Assembly: GCF_003253545.1 (NCBI RefSeq)
Contig: NZ_QKYV01000009.1
Location: 1-64,000, forward strand
Reading direction: 5' to 3'
Source of the DNA: Mesonia algae
Lineage (GTDB): Bacteria; Bacteroidota; Bacteroidia; Flavobacteriales; Flavobacteriaceae
Length of the DNA: 64,000 nucleotides
Made by a program: the position numbers and the translations under genes. The notes beneath the pieces were generated by a model. It did no database searches. It saw nothing but the letters and a program-made list of their open reading frames with translations, and was not told the DNA's origin. Of the stretch, positions 26,324-33,120 are shown in pieces. Numbering within the stretch: position 1 is the first letter of the stretch; each line of letters starts with the position of its first letter.

Positions 26324-27967
26324 TTACTTAAATTTATATTTTGTGTTAGGTACTGTAGAGAACGAATGTACACCTAAATCATCACAATAAGCTCTTTTTT
26401 CTAGTTTTGGTGAAACGGGAGAAAATTTAGCTAAATAATCTTCTACTGCATTGTGAATAGTATAATCTTTAACCTCTACATCTTCTACATTAGACATTCG
26501 GCATAGATTATGAATAGGATCTCCAGGACGTACACAAGCCGAGATACTATACATTTTATCATCTTGAATTGGCTGACCTCCGACTTTAATCCAATTGATT
26601 TTTTTTCCTTTTTCTGCATTAATTTTAAAATCTACTTGCATCCCTGCAAATCTTACGAGCCAGCCTCCAAACCGTTCGGTGGCTTTTTCCGCGAAAGCAT
26701 TATGAATCTCTTGCTCTAACCAATTTTTAATTTGCTTTCCACTCGCTTTTCCTGTTTTTATTTTCTCATTAACAGGTAACCAGTTCCAAAGATTAGCTTT
26801 GGTAATAGGAGCTGGTTTTCCATCTATAGGAACAACTGGATTTCCAAACCTAAAGCCATTAGAAATTGCGATGTCAACGCCGGTTTTCCATTTAGCTGCA
26901 TTAGTAATCATATTATCTAAAGGATTTTCAACGGTTAAATACCTAAATAAAGGAACGTTGGTATAGCCTATGATTTCCTCCATTTCTTCTTTATATGGAG
27001 CTTTAGCTTTTGTAATTAATTCATTTATTTGAGGATCTGCTTTATATTTATCGGGGTCTACGTCGATGAGTTCATATTCATCAAGAACAATTTCTCCGTC
27101 AACTACGTACAAAGTTAGCTTTCCAACAAAAGAACCAAAAGCACCAGGTTCTGTTACTTTAGCAAATTTCCCTTCAATAGGAGTTCTCAATCTTTCGTGT
27201 GTATCGTTTCCTAAAATATAATCAACCTTTTTAGATACAGGATTGTTGGCTAATTCTACTTGTTTAAATATCCCAAAATGGGTGACCAAAAATAAAACGT
27301 CTACTTTTTCTTTAGATTTTAATTGCTGAATTTGCTCTTTTAAAGTCTCATCTAACCCTGAAAATTCTATTCCTTTACTAAATTCTGGATTTTGCCTTAT
27401 AGGAACATCGGGATCATTCACGCCAATAAAACCTAGTTTTACTCCGTCAATTTCTTTAATCCAATGAGAAGGAAAAAGATTTTTATGACTTTCTTCATGG
27501 TACATATTTTGTGCAATTACGGGAGTTTCGTAATTATTTAAAATAGATAACATCTGGTTTTTACCGTATACGACTTCCCAATTTCCAGGGATGAGTACAT
27601 CATAATTCATGTGTTTAATAATTTCTGGTAAAACCGCCCCTTTAGAAAGCGCAGTATAACCACTACCTTGTATTAAATCACCTCCATCTACGATAATCGT
27701 ATTTCCTGGATTTTTCGCTCGCTCTTCCTCAAATAGCGTTTTAATATGTGCTAAACCTCCACGATTTTTAAATACAATTTTCTCGTTCTCCCAAAAAAGT
27801 TCGGGGTGAGTATCTAATTGACCGTGAATATCGGCAGTTTGTAAAACACTAATCTTTACGGTATCTTTTTTATTTGCAGTATGATTATCTTTTTTTAAAG
27901 CTATTTCTTTACAAGAAAAAGATAATACTGAAATTATTGATATGAATATTATACTTAATGGTCTCAT
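26324..27967 (-). CDS. SoxB-like metallophosphatase/5'-nucleotidase family lipoprotein
   Basis: A 547-residue lipoprotein (Cys19 after LSFS) with an N-terminal dinuclear calcineurin-like domain and a C-terminal 5'-nucleotidase domain. The metal motifs are ADIHG (45-49), GGDLIQG (95-101), GNWE (128-131), VTHFG and GNDTHE. Ordinary 5'-nucleotidases have GNHE; here Trp replaces the catalytic His. The substrate-loop NGGGIR is replaced by NGFRFG, and VRFAGM is present. From memory, all three traits resemble SoxB thiosulfohydrolase. Neighbours (DsrE-like, DoxX-like, TlpA) support a sulfur role, but no SoxYZ carrier is in the window. A UshA-like nucleotidase remains the alternative. A palindrome variant encodes NAFAEKA. 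Confidence 0.82.
   Translation of the reverse strand: MRPLSIIFISIISVLSFSCKEIALKKDNHTANKKDTVKISVLQTADIHGQLDTHPELFWENEKIVFKNRGGLAHIKTLFEEERAKNPGNTIIVDGGDLIQGSGYTALSKGAVLPEIIKHMNYDVLIPGNWEVVYGKNQMLSILNNYETPVIAQNMYHEESHKNLFPSHWIKEIDGVKLGFIGVNDPDVPIRQNPEFSKGIEFSGLDETLKEQIQQLKSKEKVDVLFLVTHFGIFKQVELANNPVSKKVDYILGNDTHERLRTPIEGKFAKVTEPGAFGSFVGKLTLYVVDGEIVLDEYELIDVDPDKYKADPQINELITKAKAPYKEEMEEIIGYTNVPLFRYLTVENPLDNMITNAAKWKTGVDIAISNGFRFGNPVVPIDGKPAPITKANLWNWLPVNEKIKTGKASGKQIKNWLEQEIHNAFAEKATERFGGWLVRFAGMQVDFKINAEKGKKINWIKVGGQPIQDDKMYSISACVRPGDPIHNLCRMSNVEDVEVKDYTIHNAVEDYLAKFSPVSPKLEKRAYCDDLGVHSFSTVPNTKYKFK
26682..26698. repeat. Variant copy of the intragenic palindrome in the SoxB-like gene
   Basis: On the minus strand GCTTTCGCGGAAAAAGC is read as Ala-Phe-Ala-Glu-Lys-Ala, the usual frame, with two changes from the symmetric form. 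Confidence 0.5.
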
Positions 27968-27976
27968 AATTTTTTT

Positions 27977-28396
27977 TTAAAGTTCAATACTTAAATAACC
28001 TTCTTTTTGCTTTTTGAAATTGTAAAGAATTCCATTTTTTACAACTTGTAAATCTTCAGGTAGTTTATTTTGATTTACTTTAAACTTTTCTAAACTAAAT
28101 CCACAAGCAAAAATTTCTACACCCAATTGTTTAGCTTGATCTAAAAAGGGTTGAATTTTAGTATGATCTTCTAAATCTTTTACGGTTTTCCCGCAAATTA
28201 CTACTTCATATTCACCAAATGTTTGCAGAGCTTCTTGTTGTAGCTCTTTAGCAGTGATTAGAATGGGTTTTAACTGAGGTATTTTTCGCGTAAGTACAAT
28301 ATAATCTTGTTTTATACTGATATTACTTTTTTCTTGAGCAGTAAGATTAGTGATACTTAATAGTAATATTAAACTGCTTATAATAAATGTTCTCAT
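27977..28396 (-). CDS. Exported DsrE-like sulfur-relay protein
   Basis: A 139-residue protein with a signal peptide (1-20, ends LTA-QE) and a DsrE/DsrF-like domain. The marks are FGEYEVVICGKTVKDL with Cys68 and LGVEIFACGFSLEKF with Cys98; the second is at the position of the persulfide-carrying Cys of TusD/DsrE. Signal-bearing DsrE domains occur next to periplasmic sulfur oxidation genes. It could hand sulfane sulfur to or from the SoxB-like enzyme, 9 bp downstream. It follows the DoxX-like gene by 2 bp. The function is inferred from fold and context only. Confidence 0.85.
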   Translation of the reverse strand: MRTFIISSLILLLSITNLTAQEKSNISIKQDYIVLTRKIPQLKPILITAKELQQEALQTFGEYEVVICGKTVKDLEDHTKIQPFLDQAKQLGVEIFACGFSLEKFKVNQNKLPEDLQVVKNGILYNFKKQKEGYLSIEL

Positions 28397-28398
28397 GA

Positions 28399-28797
28399 TT
28401 ATTTGTGTTTATATTGAATATTGTTGGTAATGAAAAATAGTAGTCCGCCCATAATAACTAGATTTTTAAACAACGGACCTAATGTGGACATTTGTCCTAT
28501 TTGGATTGTGATTGTAATAGGAATTAATATTAGCAAAAGAATACTAGCAGCAATTTTAGTTTTATAACCCATCATTAAACTAAACCCAGCAAAAAGCATA
28601 ACTACTCCAGAAATAATAATCAACCATTTTGGATCTCCAAAAAAGTAAGCTACATCTTTTAAACGAGCAGTGTTAAGACGATTTACGGTTTTATTTAGAT
28701 GAATAAGATGATTAAAACCCGCTACTAAAAAAATTCCGCTAAGCATAATTCTAAGTACTTGAATAGAGCGCAAACTCACCAATACTTGATTAGCCAT
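28399..28797 (-). CDS. DoxX family membrane protein
   Basis: A 132-residue protein with four membrane helices, MLSGIFLVAGFNHLIH near the start and VVMLFAGFSLMMGYKTKIAASILLLILIP in the middle, as in DoxX/DoxD. Members include the quinone-reducing subunit of thiosulfate:quinone oxidoreductase and oxidase-associated proteins. The name alone does not prove activity. Here it sits between a small secreted protein and the DsrE-like gene, in an operon with the SoxB-like enzyme. Electron delivery to the quinone pool is a reasonable guess. Confidence 0.85.
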   Translation of the reverse strand: MANQVLVSLRSIQVLRIMLSGIFLVAGFNHLIHLNKTVNRLNTARLKDVAYFFGDPKWLIIISGVVMLFAGFSLMMGYKTKIAASILLLILIPITITIQIGQMSTLGPLFKNLVIMGGLLFFITNNIQYKHK

Positions 28798-28839
28798 AAT
28801 TTTTATGTAAATGAATAATTTCTAATAGATCTAATGAAA

Positions 28840-29196
28840 TTATACGAGTTTGGGAGGTGGTAGTTGTAATTCTTTAAAAAGAACTAAAATTTGAGGATGC
28901 TGGTAAGCATATTCTTTAACTTGCTTTTCTTGAAACCATATCTCTTGATATGGAGATGTCAACTGAAAGTTTTGTTGGCAAGTAAAGCTAAAAACTAGTA
29001 AACTATGGTCTTTACTAGCAGATACATCTAATTCTTTAGAAGATGATTTGGCATTCTTTTTTTTACAATATGGGTTAGTGAGTGTTATTCCATCTACATT
29101 GTCCCATAAACTAAAAGCTTTAGCTTCTACTAATAGTAATTTGCTGCAAAATAAGATGCATAAAATAAACGCTATGTAAGTTTTCAACTTCATCAA
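28840..29196 (-). CDS. Small exported protein, unknown function, first gene of the SoxB-like operon
   Basis: A 118-residue protein with a signal peptide (1-26, ends VEAKA). The mature part is short and basic, has Cys residues in NPYCKKKN and FTCQQN, and ends in QLPPPKLV. I do not recognise a family. It lies 42 bp upstream of the DoxX-like gene on the same strand and starts the operon, so it is probably a periplasmic accessory. Its upstream region is shared with the divergent hydroxylase gene and contains the GTAAC-TCGA-GTTAC palindrome. A GACCTTTG element 24 bp beyond that palindrome may be its -7 box. Confidence 0.7.
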   Translation of the reverse strand: MMKLKTYIAFILCILFCSKLLLVEAKAFSLWDNVDGITLTNPYCKKKNAKSSSKELDVSASKDHSLLVFSFTCQQNFQLTSPYQEIWFQEKQVKEYAYQHPQILVLFKELQLPPPKLV

Positions 29197-29265
29197 CTAC
29201 AAAATAACATATTAGAATTAGACTTCTTAGTAACAAAGGTCACATAATAAGAAAATTTCTTCAAT

Positions 29266-29279
29266 GTAACTCGAGTTAC
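29266..29279. promoter_or_regulatory. Putative Crp/Fnr-type operator between divergent sulfur operons
   Basis: GTAAC-TCGA-GTTAC is a perfect 14-base palindrome and is overlapped on the right by a second perfect one, ACTTATATAAGT (29278-29289). Its right edge is 22 bp from the -7 box at 29302, the same as for the 23139 site. It shares TGTAAC-N4-[A/G]TTACTTA with that site. Confidence 0.75.
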
Positions 29280-29301
29280 TTATATAAGTAAAGATATTGT
29301 G

Positions 29302-29309
29302 TATTTTTG
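29302..29309 (+). promoter_or_regulatory. -7 box of the hydroxylase/persulfide dioxygenase operon
   Basis: TATTTTTG matches TAnnTTTG exactly. The inferred start of transcription is about 29313, so the codons upstream of the ATG at 29323 cannot be translated. No TTTG box lies 17-23 bp upstream; the operator takes its place. Confidence 0.68.
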
Positions 29310-29322
29310 TTCTGTAATCGAT

Positions 29323-30222
29323 ATGATAATGCTAGAGAAATATTTACAAATAATTGAAGAATCCTTTTCGGGGTATTTTAACTATTTGGTTAGTGAAATT
29401 ACCAATCCGTCGTGGACCAATTATTTTTATTGGTTAATAGGTTTATCCTTGCTGGTGTGGCTACTAGAAATTTTTATTCCTTGGCGAAAAAACCAAGCTA
29501 TATTTAGAAAGGGATTTTGGTTAGACAGTTTCTATATCATATTTAATTTTTTCCTTTTTTCTTTAGTAGGTTATAATGCACTTTCTAATGTAGGAGTAGA
29601 ATTATTCAATGACTTTTTAGGTCTTTTCGGAATTAAAAATATTGTAGCCATAGAGGTACAAGATTTTGCAGTTTGGGCACAATTGCTTATTATGTTCTTT
29701 ATAGCCGATTTTATACAATGGAATGTTCACCGCCAACTACATAAAAAACCTTGGTTGTGGAAATTTCATAAAGTGCATCACAGCGTTAAAGAAATGGGGT
29801 TTGCCGCACAGTTTCGCTTCCATTTTATGGAAACTATTGTTTATAAAACAGTACAATATATTCCGCTAGCTATGATCGGTTTTGGAATAGAACAATTTTT
29901 TGTAGTTCATATGTTTTCGGTATTTATAGGTCATTTAAATCATGCTAATTTAGGCTGGAGCTATGGTTGGTTGGGATATATTTTAAACAACCCAAAAATG
30001 CACATTTGGCATCACTCAAAAGAATTACCTAAAGAGCATCCTTACGGTATGAACTACGGATTGAGTTTAAGTATATGGGATTATCTATTTGGTACAGCGT
30101 ATATTCCTAAAAATGGAAAAAATATAGAACTTGGCTTTCACGGAGATGAAAATTTTCCTAAAAGTTTTCAAGAACAATTAGCGTACCCATTTAAAAAAAC
30201 ACAAAAAACAACACAGAAATAA
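29323..30222 (+). CDS. Fatty acid hydroxylase / sterol desaturase superfamily membrane protein
   Basis: A membrane di-iron enzyme of 299 residues (297 from the ATG at 29329). It has four or more membrane helices and the histidine clusters of the superfamily: HRQLH, FHKVHHS, a middle GHLNHAN, and HIWHHSKE. It would hydroxylate or desaturate a lipid chain using oxygen; the substrate is unknown. The ATG at 29323 is chosen because the -7 box lies just upstream, where an earlier GTG at 29299 would fall. It is first in an operon with the persulfide dioxygenase (12 bp later) and DUF2490 genes, a common pairing in Flavobacteria. Confidence 0.87.
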   Translation: MIMLEKYLQIIEESFSGYFNYLVSEITNPSWTNYFYWLIGLSLLVWLLEIFIPWRKNQAIFRKGFWLDSFYIIFNFFLFSLVGYNALSNVGVELFNDFLGLFGIKNIVAIEVQDFAVWAQLLIMFFIADFIQWNVHRQLHKKPWLWKFHKVHHSVKEMGFAAQFRFHFMETIVYKTVQYIPLAMIGFGIEQFFVVHMFSVFIGHLNHANLGWSYGWLGYILNNPKMHIWHHSKELPKEHPYGMNYGLSLSIWDYLFGTAYIPKNGKNIELGFHGDENFPKSFQEQLAYPFKKTQKTTQK

Positions 30223-30234
30223 AAATCTTATACA

Positions 30235-31572
30235 ATGAAAGTAAAGCAATTTAACGATAAAGCATTAGCACATTACTCATACGCAATAGTTTCAGAAGGT
30301 CATATGGCAATCATAGATCCGTCTAGAAATCCTCAACAATATTACGCTTACGCGGAAGAGGAAGACGCTAAAATTGTAGCAGTTATAGAAACGCATCCTC
30401 ATGCAGACTTTATAAGTAGTCACTTACAGATCCATAGAGAAACAGGAGCAACTATTTATGCTAGTAAACTGCTAGGAGCAGAATATCCTCATAATACTTT
30501 TGATGACGGAGATAATATTTCTTTAGGGAACGTACAATTATCTGCAATCAACTCTCCAGGACATTCACCAGATAGCATTTGTATTTTAGCAGATGATGAT
30601 AAAGAAAAAATGCTTTTTACGGGAGATACTATTTTCATAGGAAATGTAGGAAGACCAGATTTAAGAGAGAAAGCAGGAAATATGCGGGCTAAACGAGAAG
30701 AGCTGGCGAAATCTATGTACCACACGATAAACAATAAATTTAATCATTTACCAAATGAAACGGTAATTTATCCAGCCCACGGAGCAGGTTCTCTTTGCGG
30801 AAAAAACATGAGCGATGCTTCTTCTTCAACATTAGGACAAGAACGCATGAGTAATTGGGCTTTTCAAAAACAAACAGAAGAAGATTTTGTCAATGAAATT
30901 TTGAAAGATCAACCTATGATACCGCATTACTTTGGGTTTGATGTAGATACTAATAAAGCGGGAGCAGTCAATTTTGAAAGAAGTATTGGAGAAGCCCCGA
31001 GATTAGTCAATCGTTCTCAGGTAGATAATCAAATTATTGTAGTTGATACTCGTGCTATTGATGAGTTTAAAGCAGGACATTTACCAAATAGTATTAACAT
31101 TGAAGCTATACGAGATGCACAAAAACTAGAAACTTGGTTAGGAGCTATTGTAAGGCCAGAAGAACCTTTTTATTTAGTAGTAGATTCTGTAACAAACTTC
31201 GATAAATATTTGGAAAGAATTGCTAAAATAGGATACGAAAGACAGCTTCGAGGAATTCTTACTTTAGAACATAGGTTATTAAAAACTTCTTCAACAATAT
31301 CTGGTAAAAAATTAAAAGAAAACGAAACTAATTATACTATTGTAGATATAAGAAACCAACCTGAGGTTGAGGACAATAAACCTTTTGAAAGTTCAATTAA
31401 CATCCCATTACACGAGTTGAGAGAAAGAGCTCAAGAAGTACCTACAGATAAACCTGTAGTTGTACACTGTGCTGCAGGATATAGAAGTGCTGCAGGGAGT
31501 AGCATTCTAGAATTAAAATTACCTCAAGTAGAAGTGTTAGATTTGAGTAATGACATTAAAGAGTTTCTATAG
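30235..31572 (+). CDS. Persulfide dioxygenase-like MBL hydrolase fused to two rhodanese domains
   Basis: A 445-residue cytoplasmic protein. The N-terminal ETHE1-type metallo-beta-lactamase fold (1-240) has ETHPHADF (His54, His56, Asp58), His110 in SPGHSPDS and Asp131 in FTGDTIF. The residues expected to hold the single iron are present, but the usual HADH His is Phe59. Rhodanese domain 1 (about 262-345) lacks the active Cys. Rhodanese domain 2 (about 355-445) has Cys412 in VVHCAAGYRSA. ETHE1-rhodanese fusions oxidise glutathione persulfide to sulfite or move its sulfur to thiosulfate. The TauE exporter under the same operator type could remove the sulfite. A palindrome variant encodes YAYAEEE. 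Confidence 0.9.
   Translation: MKVKQFNDKALAHYSYAIVSEGHMAIIDPSRNPQQYYAYAEEEDAKIVAVIETHPHADFISSHLQIHRETGATIYASKLLGAEYPHNTFDDGDNISLGNVQLSAINSPGHSPDSICILADDDKEKMLFTGDTIFIGNVGRPDLREKAGNMRAKREELAKSMYHTINNKFNHLPNETVIYPAHGAGSLCGKNMSDASSSTLGQERMSNWAFQKQTEEDFVNEILKDQPMIPHYFGFDVDTNKAGAVNFERSIGEAPRLVNRSQVDNQIIVVDTRAIDEFKAGHLPNSINIEAIRDAQKLETWLGAIVRPEEPFYLVVDSVTNFDKYLERIAKIGYERQLRGILTLEHRLLKTSSTISGKKLKENETNYTIVDIRNQPEVEDNKPFESSINIPLHELRERAQEVPTDKPVVVHCAAGYRSAAGSSILELKLPQVEVLDLSNDIKEFL
30344..30358. repeat. Variant copy of the intragenic palindrome in the persulfide dioxygenase gene
   Basis: ACGCTTACGCGGAAG differs from the core by one base (A for C) and is read as Ala-Tyr-Ala-Glu in the usual frame. Confidence 0.55.
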
Positions 31573-31595
31573 ATAATTGTCATAATAAAAATAGA

Positions 31596-32282
31596 ATGAT
31601 GTTAAAGAGATTATTAGGAGCATTTTTTTGCTTGTTTTTTATGCAGGCAGTAGCACAAGAAAAAAAAACAGGAGCTTGGTATATGTATTTCTATAAAACC
31701 CAATTTAAAGAAAGCAATTGGGGAATACAAGGAGATGTACAATATAGAAATTGGAATTTAGGTGGAGATTTAGAACAGTTACTATTAAGATCTGGAGTAA
31801 CTTATAAGGTTCCCGAAACACCTCTTATGCTTACTCTAGGTTACGCACATATAACCTCTGGAGTTATTGGAGATAGCGATGATACCAGTATGGAGAGTCG
31901 TATATATCAAGAAGCTTTGATACCTCAAAAAATAAGTGAACGTTTTTTACTTACCCACCGTTTTAGGTATGAACAACGTTGGGTAGAGAATCAGGACTTT
32001 AGAACTCGTTATAGGTATAATTTATTTTTAAATGTTCCTTTATCAAAACCTACGATGACTAATAACACGCTGTATTTAGCATTGTATAATGAGTTGTTTA
32101 TTAATGGACAACGAGATATTGGTGACGGTAGAAAAGTTGAAATTTTTGATAGAAATAGAACCTACTTAGGTTTGGGTTATGCACTTAATGATAAGATGAA
32201 ATTTCAATTGGCTTGGATGAATCAAAATGTGAATACACAAAATAAAGGACAGCTACAATTAAGCTTTCACCACCAATTTTAA
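31596..32282 (+). CDS. DUF2490 outer-membrane-type beta-barrel protein
   Basis: A 228-residue exported protein with a signal peptide (about 1-20, VAQE cleavage) and a chain of amphipathic beta strands ending in an aromatic C-terminus (LSFHHQF). The DUF2490 pattern is clear: WYMYFYKTQFKESNWGIQGDVQYRNW near the start, RFLLTHRFRYEQRW in the middle and NRTYLGLGYALNDKMKFQLAWMNQ at the end. It is likely an outer-membrane barrel. It is the third gene of the hydroxylase/persulfide dioxygenase operon, 23 bp after the second. A terminator follows. Its transport substrate is unknown. Confidence 0.87.
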   Translation: MMLKRLLGAFFCLFFMQAVAQEKKTGAWYMYFYKTQFKESNWGIQGDVQYRNWNLGGDLEQLLLRSGVTYKVPETPLMLTLGYAHITSGVIGDSDDTSMESRIYQEALIPQKISERFLLTHRFRYEQRWVENQDFRTRYRYNLFLNVPLSKPTMTNNTLYLALYNELFINGQRDIGDGRKVEIFDRNRTYLGLGYALNDKMKFQLAWMNQNVNTQNKGQLQLSFHHQF

Positions 32283-32288
32283 AATAAG

Positions 32289-32328
32289 AAACCTCGATTA
32301 GAGATAACTTTTCTAATCGAGGTTTTAT
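32289..32328 (+). terminator. Terminator of the persulfide dioxygenase operon
   Basis: A 14-bp perfect stem (32289-32302 with 32312-32325) with a 9-base loop and a short T tract. Confidence 0.8.
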
Positions 32329-32338
32329 ATAGTTATAA

Positions 32339-32355
32339 TTTCCGTTTAACGGAAA
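32339..32355. repeat. Intergenic palindrome TTTCCGTTTAACGGAAA
   Basis: A perfect 8-base-arm palindrome around one T, just after the terminator and before the end of the convergent PhnA-like gene. It resembles a relaxed form of the intragenic palindrome, but the central bases differ, so kinship is uncertain. Confidence 0.4.
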
Positions 32356-32366
32356 AATCAAAATAA

Positions 32367-32948
32367 TTACATTTTCTTTACAAACTTAGTAAGAATAACA
32401 ATTTGCTGTCCTTCTACTTTTCCTTCAATATGCTCTTCATTATCATGCACTAAAGATACTCTTCGCACTGCCGTACCTCTTTTAGCTACCAAACTAGAGC
32501 CTTTTACAGGTAAATCTTTAATAAGCACCACATTATCACCCGCTTCAATAATTACACCGTTGCTATCTCGGTGAACAAGTCCTTTTGGAGTATCGTCTTG
32601 TCCAATCCCGGTCGATTTTGCCCATTCTAGCGTGCTATCTTCCATATACATCATATCTAGCAAATCTTGGGGCCAACCTTCATTCTTGAGAGAGGTTAAC
32701 ATACGCCAAGCCACTACTTGTACAGCAGGAGTAGTATTCCACATACTATCGTTAAGGCATCGCCAATGGTTAGGCTCTACTTTTTCAGGATCTTGTAGCT
32801 GTTCAAAACAAGTTTCACACGTAAGAATTGCAGTATCTACGCTAGCAGTACTTAAGGGAGGAACTTCGTATATTTCTAAGTTGTCTTTACTTCCGCAGAG
32901 TTCACATTTAGAGTCTGCGCGTTGCATTAAATCTTGGTCTAAGCTCAT
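32367..32948 (-). CDS. PhnA-like (YjdM) zinc-ribbon protein
   Basis: A 193-residue cytoplasmic protein with an N-terminal zinc ribbon (CELC 15-18 and CETC 44-47) and a C-terminal PhnA domain (about 118-193) starting GLVHRDSNGVIIEAGDNVVLIKDLPVKGSS. Between them lies a helical segment with WRCLNDSMW and PAVQVVAWRML, typical of the longer Bacteroidota version. Despite the name, PhnA/YjdM has no proven role in phosphonate use, and none of the phn genes is near. It is a single gene, convergent with the DUF2490 gene. Confidence 0.88.
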   Translation of the reverse strand: MSLDQDLMQRADSKCELCGSKDNLEIYEVPPLSTASVDTAILTCETCFEQLQDPEKVEPNHWRCLNDSMWNTTPAVQVVAWRMLTSLKNEGWPQDLLDMMYMEDSTLEWAKSTGIGQDDTPKGLVHRDSNGVIIEAGDNVVLIKDLPVKGSSLVAKRGTAVRRVSLVHDNEEHIEGKVEGQQIVILTKFVKKM

Positions 32949-33120
32949 AATTTATTTAAAAAAGTAAAGGTAATAGAATTTAGAGATTTCTTGCATTTAG
33001 GATTATTTTTTATTCGTGTATAAGCTTATTTTAAAAAATTAAACCCTACATTTTATTAAATAATTACCTTTATCTTCGTAAAAAAATAGCCATTATAAAC
33101 GGGTATAAAGATTTAATTTT

